Source: Apostichopus japonicus (Eukaryota; Echinodermata; Holothuroidea; Aspidochirotida; Stichopodidae). Taken from it: a stretch of 51,500 nt of DNA. The stretch spans positions 20,231,765 through 20,283,264 of the forward strand of contig NC_092573.1 of assembly GCF_037975245.1 (NCBI RefSeq). The letters are read 5' to 3'. The notes under the pieces were generated by a model, which saw only the letters and a program-made list of their open reading frames with translations, had not been told where the DNA came from and made no database searches. Made by a program: the position numbers and the translations under genes. Shown piece after piece: positions 1-13,890 of the stretch (positions within the stretch are counted from its first letter, which is position 1; each line of letters starts with the position of its first letter).

Positions 1-1987
1 TTGATTCATGGTAAGTACAAATTGTGTCCTGGATATAGATTCAAGAAAAAGGGACTGCTGAATATTTTTGCTAATTGACAGCTTAAACAATAATATTCTT
101 TAGTTAAAGAAGTTAATATATTGCTGTTTTAGTGTAATTTATCAACAAAAACTAAACCGTCAGGCTACTTAAATAACCCTCTTAACAATTTAAAACCATG
201 CCTGTGGCATTACATTCCATTATAAACATTCATAGTTATCATGCATCTGAAGTGTTTAAATAGTTCATGTGGTGTCCAGAGAGATATTGCAAAACTCCAT
301 TTGACTGGTAATTATCTTGTTTCTTGGTAAATCTTGAAAATGTGTTGAAACAAATTGTAATATGGAACAGGATGCCATGGGAAATTGTTTCTCTGCTTTT
401 ACATTTCAACTTATGAAGAATTGTTGATTGGGTGAATAGGCACTAATAATAATCATTGTAATAATCAAAGAGCGAAACAAAGTTAATTTTATGATATGCC
501 GATGTTTTCTTCAGGCAGAGAAATGATATAATAGCCCACACCTCTAGTGAGTTGGAAGGGTCCAAAAATGTCTGAAAAAAATTCTATCGGGCTTAAACTC
601 TAGTTTACATTTTCATTTTTATTCAGAGCCATTGTTTGTCAAATAATCACTTTGTACTTGCTTAGTTATGGAGCTTGCTTGCATCAATGTGATTGGTATC
701 ATAGTATATGTTTCAGAAATAATTTGCAAAATTTGAACTTACAAACATGTTCATCCTAAACAAAGCCCAATGAGGGATGTACTGTGAAATCATTTACAGG
801 AAGTCAGTATTAATAATATATATACTGATAAAGGAAAATGCATCAGATATATCTGTGTTGTGATGAAACTATTCAAATCACAGTAATACAAGTGTTTGAA
901 GGATCCAAAAACTGGCAAAAGACAGGATTGACAATGGAATTCTTTCAAAGTATTTTGTGTTCCAAATGGGTAAAAATAAAGTGCTTTGCTGTAAAGATCT
1001 AAAACAAACATTTTTCATTATGACTTTACTTTGCATGCAGGTTTTCATGAGCAAAGACTGTTGTGCTTCCTCTCAGATTATTAAAAGAGTTTTACAGAGT
1101 TGCTTTATCTTCTGATTAAAATGTAAGTTTTTGAGTACAAAGGACCAAACAGGGGCTATTTGCTGAACCCTGGCTTGATTTCATATACCCCTTTCTAGGA
1201 TGAAAGGTTGTATGTGATTCCCCAAACATATCCTTAGCTTTCATGGGAACTAGTTTCATGGTAATTTCTAATACAAGGGATCAAAATACCCTGAAAAGAA
1301 ATTTTTCATATCATTGAAAAGATGAAGTTCCTGTTCTATGCTTGGTTTTCACAATTGAACAATGCTCTTATCCATCATAACTAGTCTTTGTCATAAAAAC
1401 AGATGCAAGAACAATTGGTCGCATCACTATAGCTTTGCTAATGACAACTTTAAGTGCATTCCTTTAGTTAATGAAACATTGGTGTTTTGAGCATCGTTGC
1501 CTATTTACATGATGATGTAATTATGATTCACCTATAAAACTATTTGCCACAAAATTAAAAGTCTTTAGCTAAAACAATCATATTGTAAATGGCTGAGAGG
1601 AATGGTTACTTCTTTCTTCTTGGCTTTTAACAACATTGGTTATTTCCAGCAGCCATAACATATTAATTTTACTTCTGTATTTCATACCAAAGAACACATG
1701 CACTTGAAATTGGTATTTACTATCTCAAATGAATCATGGAAATGAATGATTGCAGCAGGCATGTACCCATGCTCCATGTTCTTCTGTATCTCATTATTGA
1801 TACATTTTGGCGTTGTTTCCACCGATAAAAGTATTAGGCACTTTTTATGCTTTTGATTATTTCTTCTATTTCCTTGTTAAAGTACATTGTTACTGACTTC
1901 AGAGGTTGAAAATAAAGTTGTGTTGTTAACTTAGCAATATATAGTTTTCTTTACTAAAATTGTCTGTTGTCATAACTCAATTAAATT
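1..1987. other. AT-rich unique DNA, no gene seen
   Basis: No open frame here reads like a protein and no tandem or inverted repeat stands out. The strand is T-rich with several AATAAA-like words (for example near 974 and 1909), which would suit a 3' UTR or intron, but nothing shows that a transcript exists. Confidence 0.5.
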
Positions 1988-2342
1988 GAGGTAACCCGCT
2001 GCCTAGAATATGCCAAGTAGCGTCAACTTAAATATTCAAAGTTAACTCTGGAGATAATGGAAAGTGGGAAAAACTTGAATTGGTCTTGTCAGTTTAACGA
2101 GGAAAGGCTATGCTGTATCAGCTCTAATGTTTTAGTTACCATAACTTGCCCAGCTTTTTCTCAAAAACAGATAAAGATTAAATTTGTTGGACTTTGCTGA
2201 TATCTGTTGCCATAACTGATGAACATAAAGTGTAACAAAGTAAAACCAGTGAGTTGGTTGTAACCACTACTGTCAAGTCTTACTTATGGAGTGGCTGGGT
2301 TAGTAGAGTGAACTTAAAAAAGTTAAGGCAGCGGGTTACCTC
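1988..2342. mobile_element. Small TIR element (MITE-like), about 355 bp
   Basis: A perfect 17-bp inverted repeat, gaggtaacccgctgcct, lies at 1988-2004 and its reverse complement at 2326-2342. The span between is non-coding and includes repeated words such as ccataact. The size and end symmetry fit a non-autonomous DNA transposon. No clear target-site duplication is visible next to the repeats (ttaaatt on the left, gactttt on the right), so the superfamily is unknown and the ends may extend differently than marked. Confidence 0.5.
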
Positions 2343-3496
2343 GACTTTTTCAAGTTGTCTTGACGTGTTGGGTTTTACAGTGTTGTGTTATCAAGTTTTC
2401 GCGGTAAAAAATAATTTTGAGCAAGGCAGAGGTCGCTGAATCATGGTTCCATCATGAATGGAACTTCACTAAAAGCACCTAAAAGATAGCTTAAAGTCGT
2501 TATCTCTTTAATCTACATCATTGCTTGATTTATATCACATAAGTTGTTGAATTACATTAGTAGTCGATTTTGTTACATTACTCGATAGTGTTACATTTGT
2601 GGTGCATTATTACAATAATGAGTGTAACGCATACCTAGCTGTACGCGTCGTCGCAGGAACCAATTAGTGAAGCGCACTTTTACTCCGTGTGATACGTTTG
2701 GTCTCCGCGGCATTAAGATTTAACAATGTGTAGCACAAACTATGAATAACCTTCCTACTTTATTGTTTTGCTTTCGTTCATTTTTAAGTTCATCGGATGG
2801 TGGTTTCTTACTGTAGAAAGTATCGCATGAACAAAAATGACAACATATTCACGCAAATTTTATGACAAGTGTATGCCACATTCGTCGAATCTCAGCGACG
2901 TATTGATAAACGTACTACATGAGTGTAAACGCTCGACTGACTAGTTACCATGACAACACGTATCGTTTCGACAGACGGTTCTGTAGCTTGAAGTATCTGT
3001 AGACACGCACAACTAAACATTAAAAGGGGCATGACTTTTCTAGGACAGACAAACATACGGCCAAATTTAAATGCTGTCAGGAACTGTGCACGCCATCAGA
3101 GGCCAAAAAACCCCAAATGAAAGGGATACATTTTTCAGGAGTATATATAGTGCGGTTCTGTGACAGCTCCTGTCACCCAAATCATTGTCTACGTCACAAC
3201 AATGAACAATTCACGGTCAAGCTTGTCACTAGTCTCCCGTTTGGTTTAAAGAGATACGCTGGACTCTTAAAGGGTCCATGTACACCGGGTTTCTGCAGTA
3301 CAGGGAATTACAAGAGGGTCACTGCACATTATAGTGAAACAATGCTATCATTTTAGTACAGATATGAATGTAACTACATTAATTAACCTGGACATAATTG
3401 ATGACTATATTAAATTTAACCTGTTTGTGATAAGCATATACATGTAATATGAGAACAATGAAAATATTGACTTCAACATAACCACACATACAGAAG
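2343..3496. other. Non-coding unique DNA
   Basis: Slightly more CpG than the flanks around 2630-2960, with spaced gttaca words near 2560-2600. An 79-codon open frame at 3117-3356 has no recognisable motif and is treated as chance. No RNA gene or repeat array seen. Confidence 0.4.
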
Positions 3497-3517
3497 ATAT
3501 ATATATATATATATATA

Positions 3518-3591
<74 letters not shown>

Positions 3592-3592
3592 T
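3497..3592. repeat. (AT)n tract with ATAC interruptions
   Basis: An alternating AT run broken by a few C and G substitutions (acatac, acatat). A near-palindromic AT stretch follows at about 3611-3635. Can form cruciforms; otherwise a simple microsatellite. Confidence 0.9.
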
Positions 3593-4437
3593 GTTTATTT
3601 TTTTTATTTTTTTATATATATACATATATATAAAAGGCGACATATATTAAGGGTACTTACTTTCTGTACCTGTTCAAGAAACCCTTAATCTTACCCTCGA
3701 AAGTGCGTAAGATTTTTGAGAATGATCCTTCTTGCTTTCAAACGGTGTCAGGTGCAATAATAGGTAATGGTTTATTGTTCTGAACAAAGCCGCCATCATA
3801 AAGGTCAGGTACCACGTTTGCATGGTTTGGTTTACTGGAATGACTGTGATATTGTGTTATCTCTATTTCTTCATAGCAAAGAGATTCAGTTAAGAGCATT
3901 CATTGCCGTAGTCTTCAGACTAAAAAGCTCTTTAATTGTTTTTGTGTCGTCGGTAGTGTCCTATATTTAGTCCAAAGGGAACTGTTGTTTACGGAGTTAT
4001 TGAAATGTTTATTAAAATTAAACTGGAAATATATCTGTAATGAAAATAATTGATTGCAAGGCAGAACGGACATATAAGGAACACACGTATTTTTTTTCTT
4101 TATGTTTTCTGTAATAAAGTTCTCATTCGACTACTTCAACATATATATCACATATACCAACCTTACTCGTTACGGGTAAAACACCATGTGACAAATCTTA
4201 TGCGGTACAGGTAGGACCCATGCAATGTCATCTGCGAATTAATCAGCTCACACATCCGGAGTCTATGCATGCTTAGTTCTTCAATACCGCCCTCGTATCA
4301 TTTCCGGGGGGAAATTTCATACTGTAGTTTTGATGCTGATAATAATTCTTGTACAAAAATATCGCGTAAACTTGGAAGGTTTAGAATTTGAAGTTACAGG
4401 AGCAAAAGCAAACCCTCAGGTGGTTTTTACTCTAAAG

Positions 4438-4966
4438 CAGGGGTTCCCGAACTGGGGTGCATGAAGCCCGGGGGGGGGGGGGTGCGTGAGTCCATCACAG
4501 GGGGTTCGTTAGAAGTTTCTGAAAGTCAAAACTAGAGTACTTTTGTTGAATTAAAATCTGATATATCATATAATTTAGTAATGTACAAAAGTCATATCCT
4601 ATGGACAAACTTTTTTCGCGTTCCATACGCATATGTTGCCATAATAGCACAGTAACGCGTGCATGTGATAAATAACTGAATTATGAAACAGACACAGGCC
4701 GCATGACTTTGGTGAACTTGGTGTTCGCATGACAGTACTTCGTGACGATAAAGAGCTGATCCGATCTTGAAGTTTCCAAAGAAATATTTGTAGATCTCTT
4801 GTTTTATCCATTACAATATTACACTACGAACTTGATCATTTACGAAGCACTGTTATGCGTATTATAGTATAATAATGACTCAGATCGTGTCTCGAAAAGT
4901 TGGGGGTTTGTGGACAACTCTGACATCAATAGGGGTTGCGTGGGGGTATAAAGTTAAGGAACCCTG
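4438..4966. mobile_element. hAT-like non-autonomous element, 529 bp
   Basis: The left end is caggggttcccgaactgggg; the reverse complement of the right end reads cagggttccttaacttta. These imperfect terminal inverted repeats begin with CAGGG, the end style of hAT transposons (caggggttc-type). The flanking 8-mers ctctaaag (4430-4437) and cactaaaa (4967-4974) match at 6 of 8 positions, consistent with an aged 8-bp target duplication. A poly-G run sits just inside the left end at 4470-4482. The interior has short open frames on both strands (4599-4811 minus, for example) but no transposase motif that I recognise. Confidence 0.6.
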
Positions 4967-5184
4967 CACTAAAAAGGTGTTTTCTGAATGATTTTTTCTT
5001 CGATGATGAAGTTTCGGTTGACTCTCCGCGACATACTGTATTCGTCAACGTCTCCGTACGGGGAAATTTGTGATAGGCTAAATTTTTTGCGGCGTATTCG
5101 CAAGGCCCGTAGGGAAACGTCCTCTTTGCAGTTATCAGATGACAGTTCCTTGAGTCGAGAGTCGAATTCTGTTCATTATTCAAT

Positions 5185-5290
5185 AATTAAATAATGATAA
5201 TGTGGATTTATAACGCGCACAAACTCCACCAGCAGGTGCTCGAGGCCGCAATACCATATCTTAAAACTACAACTTAATTACATAAAATCA
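5185..5290 (-). repeat. Possible LINE/SINE 3' tail remnant
   Basis: Read on the minus strand, the segment runs through gagtttgtgcgcgttataaa and ends in a loose ATTATC/ATT tract. This is the layout of the 3' tail shared by several non-LTR elements and the SINEs they mobilise (a GCGC-containing TATAAA stretch followed by a trinucleotide tail), and it resembles the tail of the clearer LINE fragment at 16.15 kb. No coding part remains. Confidence 0.35.
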
Positions 5291-5673
5291 AACCGTTACG
5301 ACTTAATCCTACAAATTTTAATACTACAGCATATTCATTACATAACTTACAGATTAGAGTGACTCTTAGACATACAAATCATATAACATTACCATTGATT
5401 AATCTATGTGTGATATAAAAGTATCAATTATTGTGCCGGACAACTTGTCCAAGTTTGAAATTATGAGATCGCAGTGCCATTAATCAGGGATATATGTTCA
5501 CGTATGGTGTTGAAATGGCCGCCTGTGGTGATAACATTGAAACACTGAATAGGTCATTGCTGTAAAAATGTTAGGACATATGGACACCCAGGGCCCTCTC
5601 CATACGCGCTGTTAGGGACCTGCTAATATTGAAACTTTGATTTTCATCTACTTTAATCATATTTTCATCTTCT

Positions 5674-5716
5674 TTATAACTTTGGTGTTACGACAGTTAT
5701 AACTTTGGTGTTACGA
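5674..5716. repeat. 20-bp direct duplication
   Basis: The 20-mer ttataactttggtgttacga occurs at 5674-5693 and again at 5697-5716, separated by three bases. Either a small tandem duplication or an insertion scar. Confidence 0.8.
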
Positions 5717-5804
5717 TATTTCAGCTGGCAACGTGACTTACATTGAATGTGTACTTTCACAATGAACAACACATTAGGGAGATTATATAGCTGTGCAACA
5801 GCCA

Positions 5805-5940
5805 CCACCAGCCGCACTTCACCTCCATCCTACCCCCCAACCAAACCCCACCTCAACCCTATACCCCAAATCAAACCTCACACCCACTTACTCCAAGCCC
5901 ACCCCACTTCTACCCTACCCCTACCCTAGCCCCACCCCAC
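5805..5940. other. C-rich, G-poor strand-asymmetric tract
   Basis: About 135 bases made almost only of C, A and T, with many CCCC and CCCAC words (ccaaccaaaccccacctc). A second, shorter C-rich patch is at 6121-6175. Such asymmetry is typical of decayed simple sequence and could form i-motif or triplex structures; no coding meaning is seen. Confidence 0.6.
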
Positions 5941-6540
5941 TCGATGACATTTCCTTTTAGTTCCTCCCAAACAGAGCAAGATTTCTCTTAATTATTTGTA
6001 CAGATTGTTCAACAAAGCATCTACTTTATATCACAAAAAGTACAGACGATTGTTGGGTATGGTCGCTCCTTGTAGTCGTTAACTCTAACGCTGAAACAAG
6101 AAATCCGTCTTCTATGTTAAGATAACCCGTCCCCACCCACTCCCATTCCGACTCTCCTTATCCCCACTATTCCAATATAAATACCACCCATCATGCATGC
6201 TTGCAAACATATCAGTACCAATCGACAATTGACCCCCTACTCTACCTTGATTTTCCTTGGACGGTTTGCAAAACATATATGTATAAAGATGAACAAATCT
6301 TGAGCATTGAAGGCTTGAGTAATCGCAGCTTGGCATATAAACCTGAAAGGAAATTATCAACCCTGACGACTTCTTAGCCTTTTCATATCATCACTTTAGA
6401 AGGTAACTAATGATTTTAATAGCCCTTGAGACGAAATAATGTTAATTAAAACCACCAATAAAAGATGTTAGTGTCACCTTATTTCTTGCGATTACTATTG
6501 TCACATCTTCATGGTCTCAATTCACAACTCTCCTTTTTAT

Positions 6541-6683
6541 AGGTTTACACAGGCATTAATTAGTTTACACAGGCATTAATTAGTTTACACAGGCAATTAA
6601 TTAGTTTACACAGGCATTAATTAGTTTACACAGGCATTAATTAGTTTACACAGGCAATTATTGGTTTACACAGGCATTTATTA
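6541..6683. repeat. 20-bp minisatellite, 7 copies
   Basis: The unit agtttacacaggcattaatt repeats seven times, with copies beginning at about 6543, 6563, 6583, 6604, 6624, 6644 and 6664. The third and sixth copies carry aggcaatta in place of aggcattaa, so the array has a small higher-order pattern of two common units followed by one variant. Confidence 0.92.
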
Positions 6684-6884
6684 TTAACTTATAAACTTGT
6701 AAAACTGTTGGAAATCGAGTTACACAGAAATAGATATATTATTTTTGGCTTATAACAACGGGCAAGGTCGTGTACATAGAATCATCTTCAACATCAATGC
6801 ATCCGATAAAGAAAGAAATATGTCTTTATTCATATGAAAGACGTCATCCGAAGAAAGCAAACGAGATCTCCCAAAGTATTATGA

Positions 6885-7760
<876 letters not shown>

Positions 7761-7850
7761 TGTAATATTCTGTGTAAAAGTAGGTTGGCCTGATGTTTCG
7801 ATCCTAGCAGGATCTTCTTCAAAGGCTAACTGACAAGTGTAATATTCTGT
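7761..7850 (-). mobile_element. 64-bp hammerhead-like (Penelope-type) insertion with 13-bp TSD
   Basis: The 13-mer tgtaatattctgt occurs at 7761-7773 and 7838-7850, exactly flanking a 64-bp segment. On the minus strand this segment contains ttgaaga, then a stem-loop (gatcc, loop tgcta, ggatc; plus-strand 7800-7814), then gaaac. This order (box CUGANGA-like, stem II, GAAA) is the core layout of hammerhead ribozymes, which are known in Penelope-like elements and related retroelements. The first core base is T where the consensus has C, so self-cleavage is doubtful. Length and direct repeats suggest a severely truncated retro-insertion. The structural match is seen; the family is inferred. Confidence 0.55.
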
Positions 7851-8071
7851 AAGATTATGAAGGAACTAAACTTGTTCTTTTCGGTGTGTGCGTATAGGAG
7901 CTATATCTAGCTAAAAACAACCAGTACCCTTTTTTTCGATGATATTAAATTCGATATTAATTTCGCTGATATTTAAATGAGAAATGATTCGTATAACATG
8001 AATCGAAGAGAACAATGCTCGGATAACTTTGGTGAATCTGGACAAAGGTATATTATATGGTAATGGAATGC

Positions 8072-8170
8072 AATCAGCTGTGCGTTAAAATGATATATTA
8101 ATATACTAAATTAATTTAAAAATCAGCTTTGCGTTAAAAAGATATATTAATATAATAAATTAATTTAAAA
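8072..8170. repeat. 49-bp tandem duplication
   Basis: Two adjacent copies of a 49-bp unit beginning atcagct(g/t)tgcgttaaaa at 8073 and 8122, differing by a few bases and rich in TTAA and ATAT words. It sits just upstream of the longest AT tract. Confidence 0.88.
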
Positions 8171-8273
8171 AAGTCTTATGAAAGTAATATTATTGTAGGA
8201 ATGTTTCTTTATGAAAAGAAGCATTTTGATTTAACCTATACTCATGGGATTAGTCGGGATTCAAGAAGATTTT

Positions 8274-8427
<154 letters not shown>

Positions 8428-9229
8428 AACACTTCTGTTTTGAAAAATGAAGTTGTGAAATGTAATATTTTACCTTCATGTTAATCTTCCAATCCGATAT
8501 TTTTATTATTCCATGAAGAAGAAAAAATATGGTTGACGGTAGAGTACACTTAATTAATAACGCACTGTGATATCTCACCTTACACGCAGGGTGCTGTCAA
8601 TGACATGCATGCTCTCTGCGTGCCTCAAACCTAACAACATTGAACGGATACCCAGGCTCACCTCATAAATTTTCTTTAAACAAAATTTAGAGATTTTTTT
8701 CTCGGAAGTTGTCTGTGTTTGGTAAAAAAAACATGAAAAGGAAAAAAAACAAAAACAATATAAGGTTTCAGTTTTAGCGTTACATAGAGTACACAATGGG
8801 GAACCAGTAAGTTTTTGTAATTTGATAAATAACATTAGCTCATGTAAAGGGGAATATGAACCGAACCATGCGCTTTGTTGTTCTTGTGTAACCGCAGAGG
8901 GATTGAATGTACAAATAAATATGAAGTTACATAGGCTGCATGGTAAGTTCGATGAATTTAAGTTCTGCACATGCAGTTTATAGAAGTGCCTTTGTAGGGA
9001 ATACCATACAATAATAATAATAATCGGAATAACCTTGGTAATAAGAAAACAGAGAGTTAAAAACCATGCGTTCGTTATTATACCATATAAGGTCATTAGC
9101 TAAGTTTTTACATCAGTTGCAAAAGCTGACAATTTATATCTTTAATTAAAAGAAAAAACACCCCGTTAAATATTTGGTAACAACCACCAAATGTTTCTGG
9201 GTCGATATTCGAACCAACGTAACATACCA

Positions 9230-10490
9230 ATCACGCCCTCTCTCGGTCACATTCATACTTTGAACCTTCTGTTTCCACACTTCTAAATTTCAACATTGTA
9301 TCTGTGCTCAAATAAATTTGAACCTTTAACATTAAATAACATTATTGCCTGTACTTTGAAACAGCTGCCTTAATAATCTTAGTTTGAACCTCACCCCTGT
9401 ATTCACACTTTTCACCAGTTGCCAGTGTGTATATAATACTATGTGGTCTTCGTACCTTTAGATGAAGCTATATATTCGTTCATTTGACTCCTGTCCTCGT
9501 GTTCTTACTTTGGATATATTACATCCGTATATACTTTCACTTTGTACATAACCTTCATATTATTGCTTTGATCCCTGCCTTGCATTCCTATATTTGTACT
9601 TTGAACCAACATTTCTAATTTCTAGTTTGTCTCTTGGGTACGTAATTTACTTCTAACATTGTAATGATACTTTAAACTAATTACATTGGTACTATTATTA
9701 GAGCCTTGCACCCGCTCACGTACTTTGAACCTTATCTTGAATTCGTTTTCTTGCTTTTCACCGAACTCTGGCACTCTTACGTCGAGCGTTATAATTGTAT
9801 GAGAACTTGTATGCTAAACTTTTTCTCCGTATTCCTACAGGCTTCTTTCCTTCAGTTCGCATACTCGTTTACGTTCTCATAATTTCAACCTTATCTTCGT
9901 ATTCCTGCTTTTAACCGAACACTGGTACTCTTAAGGATTCGTATTTCTGCTTCTTACATTCAAGTCACACACTTATGGTTTACTTCCAACTTTACACCAG
10001 TTCTCGTAATTTGAACCGTGTCTTCGTGTTCTTGCTTTTAACGGACCTCTGGCACTCTTAAGGATTCCTATTCCTGCTTCTTACATTCAAGTCACACACT
10101 TATGGTTTGATCCCAACCTTACACCCGTTCTCGTAATTTCAACCTTATCTTTGTTATTGCTTTTAACCTAATTCTAGAACTCTTAAGGATTCTTACTCCT
10201 GCTTCTTACATTCAAGTCACACACTTATGGTTTACTTCCAACTTTACACCAGTTCTCGTAATTTCAACCTTGTCTTCGTGTTCTTGCTTTAAACGTAACT
10301 CTTGCACTCTTAAGTCTTCGTATTCCTGCTTCTTACATTCAAGTCACACACTTATGGTTTAACTCCAACTTAACACCAGTTCTCGTAATTTGAACATTAT
10401 CTTCATGTTCTTGCTTTTAATCTAACTGTTGCACTCTTAAGGATTCCTATTCCTGCTTCTTACTACATTCAGGTCATACACTTGCTTACT
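9230..10490. repeat. Degenerate tandem array, period about 127 bp
   Basis: From about 9935 the unit is clear: copies start at 9935, 10062, 10187, 10314 and 10441 with spacings of 125-127 bp. Each contains tcctgcttcttacattcaag, then tcacacacttatggttt, then ccagttctcgtaattt, then a gcactcttaagga-type end. From 9230 to 9930 the same words (actttgaacc, ttcttgcttttaac, ctggcactctta) recur at irregular spacing, so the left part looks like older, decayed copies. The strand is pyrimidine-rich. No open frame runs through it. Confidence 0.88.
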
Positions 10491-10554
10491 TCTTGTCACG
10501 GAGGCAAATATTCGTAAAGATTCTTTTTTATGTTTAAGTTACAGAGAAGTTTCA

Positions 10555-10592
10555 GTATACCCATGGAGCTGTTTATAGCTCCATGGTATACC
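10555..10592. other. GGAG-core hairpin A
   Basis: A perfect 10-bp stem, ccatggagct (10561-10570) and agctccatgg (10577-10586), with the 6-base loop gtttat. The stem continues outward as gtata pairing with tatac across a single bulged C, giving about 15 bp. The same stem sequence recurs 22 kb away in hairpin B at 32.54 kb, with unrelated flanks. Too short for a typical animal microRNA precursor; function unknown. Confidence 0.75.
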
Positions 10593-11915
<1,323 letters not shown>

Positions 11916-12474
11916 TTTTTTGGCACTACATCGCGTTTGGAATTCCACCTTAAGCAAAAAACAACAACAATAAAACAAACAAAGCAACAATAACAACATC
12001 ACAAATATACGATACAAACAAGGCTTATTTTATAGTGTTGTTGTTTCTGTTAATTATGTTTTTATATTTATTTTGTTATTCTGTTTTGGGTTTGATATGG
12101 TTTTCCCCTGCTAAAATCCAGCGAATCATATGACTGGATAGTGCCCAACAATCAGACTCACTTGGAACTCCAGGCTAAATTATCTAAGAGAGGCACGGCG
12201 TATGGCACAAACAAAGTCTAAAAAATTGTCTGCTTGACAAAATGTATGTGTCAGAATAATCGATAGAAATAAGGGTTTATAGTATATGAACATGCAATAG
12301 GTAAGTGTTCTGATATTTCTTAGAGGAAAAGGAAAAGTGAAAAGATGTGATCTGTTCTCACGTTACTTCGTTTGGTTCTGTGTTTCCTTGTTTGCTAAAT
12401 AATACCACTATACACATATATAATGGCTGTCAACGTAAAATTGTTACTTTGCTGATACACATGATACATATGAT

Positions 12475-12545
<71 letters not shown>

Positions 12546-12549
12546 TATC

Positions 12550-12643
<94 letters not shown>
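12475..12643. repeat. Compound (AC)n(AT)n microsatellite
   Basis: A short (AC)n run at about 12475-12490 passes into alternating AT with a few interruptions (aaatatatct, tgtatat, tttat) to 12643. Confidence 0.95.
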
Positions 12644-12644
<1 letters not shown>

Positions 12645-12827
12645 TGTATATGAATAACTGAACAGGACCAAGTGGGAGAATATTTAGTACAATTAAAAGC
12701 CCATATGCTCTCCTATATGTGGCTTTTTGATTGGGGTTATATGGGTATGTAGTTTGTGTTAGATCTTTATTTTTACATCCAAACTTACTGCGTTGGTCTA
12801 TTCTTCAAACAGGGAATGCAATATATA

Positions 12828-13058
12828 AATATCAAACTATATTTAATACCAAACTAAATATGATATAACACCAAACTATTTATAATACCAAGCTTTATAT
12901 ACTAACAAACTATATGTATAATACCAAACTATATATAATACCAAACTATATATATATATAGGCTATATATATAGGCTATATATATAGGCTATATATATAG
13001 GCTATATATATAGGCTATATATGTATATATATATATATATATATGTAATAATTGTGCA

Positions 13059-13098
<40 letters not shown>

Positions 13099-13100
13099 AT
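12828..13100. repeat. Degenerate ataccaaactata array and 13-bp ggctatatatata array
   Basis: From 12828 to 12955 the phrase ataccaaactatata recurs with variable spacing. At 12961 it switches to five head-to-tail copies of the 13-mer ggctatatatata (12961, 12974, 12987, 13000, 13013). Two AT runs follow, each ended by aattgtgcaa (about 13047 and 13101), so that segment is itself duplicated. Confidence 0.88.
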
Positions 13101-13501
13101 AATTGTGCAAAAGCATTACTTCCCCTATAATAATCTTCTTGTTGGTTAATCACTGAAATGTGAATCTCTGCAATGTTTACGTATTGCTGTCAATGTTCTT
13201 AACATTCCATGGTTTCAAAGTTTCATCAAAATATTATTATTTTCCTCTGTGGTTAAATGCTTATTATATTTTTCATAAATAATAACCAGACCATTTAAAC
13301 TTCAATTGCCATGGTGACATCATTCACTGTGTTGTTGCCAGATGCATTAATAAAACATCACCGTATGTTTGGAAACTCAGAAAGAAATATGTTCACTTAT
13401 ATACAAACTTATATGAAAACTTATACATCAAAAAGATGCAGAAACTGAACAGCCTTTTGTTAGAAAATGAACTTCGGACCCGAATACTTCATAAATATTT
13501 T

Positions 13502-13890
13502 AAAGTTAAAGTTAAAGTTGAAGGTTTACAGTCTTGTATGAGGCTAATGCCTCCTCACACGACTTTACAACTTAACCCCTGGTCATTGGTAACTTGTCAC
13601 ACCCACACAGCAAAGTGTGCCCAATTCAATCAATCTCTCCTGGGGCACCACAGTGCACCACAACCACGTGTCTCCCGGGGGACTTCCCATAGGGTGCAGC
13701 CACAAACCGGCGCACGCAACTATATTTACAAGTTACCTCGCAGGTCCCCATTTATACACCTGGGTGAAGAGAGGCAATGGAGATAAAGCGCCTTGCCCAA
13801 GGACACAACGCAATGATCTGGCCAGGGCTCGAACCTGTAATCCTTAGATCACAAGTCCACTGCCTTAACCACTTGACCACAACGCCCTCC
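13502..13890 (-). mobile_element. tRNA-derived SINE
   Basis: On the minus strand the element begins with a tRNA-like head. An A box, tggtcaagtggttaagg, lies at 13863-13879 and a B box, ggttcgagccc, at 13825-13835, which together form an RNA polymerase III promoter. The body then runs through a segment with gtgtataaatgggg, typical of widespread metazoan SINE bodies, and ends in a ctttaactttaactttaa tail at about 13502-13520. Its length near 390 bp suits a full or nearly full copy. No clear target duplication was found. Open frames across it are spurious. Confidence 0.82.

Noticed and set aside
8575-9096. 173-codon minus-strand open frame, the longest in the window, with a CTLCNAKTETL stretch that recalls the zinc-knuckle end of some non-LTR reverse transcriptases
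   Set aside because: The resemblance covers only a dozen residues, the surrounding residues are low-complexity Phe/Ile/Ser, and the expected downstream motifs are missing. It may be a LINE relic, but I cannot support it.
9165-9225. B-box-like ggttcgaatat on the minus strand beside a small atttggt/accaaat hairpin
   Set aside because: No A box at a suitable distance and no SINE body recognised.
9230-10490. CRISPR-like array of direct repeats
   Set aside because: Units are about 127 bp with no short repeat/spacer alternation, and the DNA is eukaryotic.
13436-13847. Two overlapping plus-strand frames of 116 and 76 codons
   Set aside because: They lie inside the minus-strand SINE and read its antisense.
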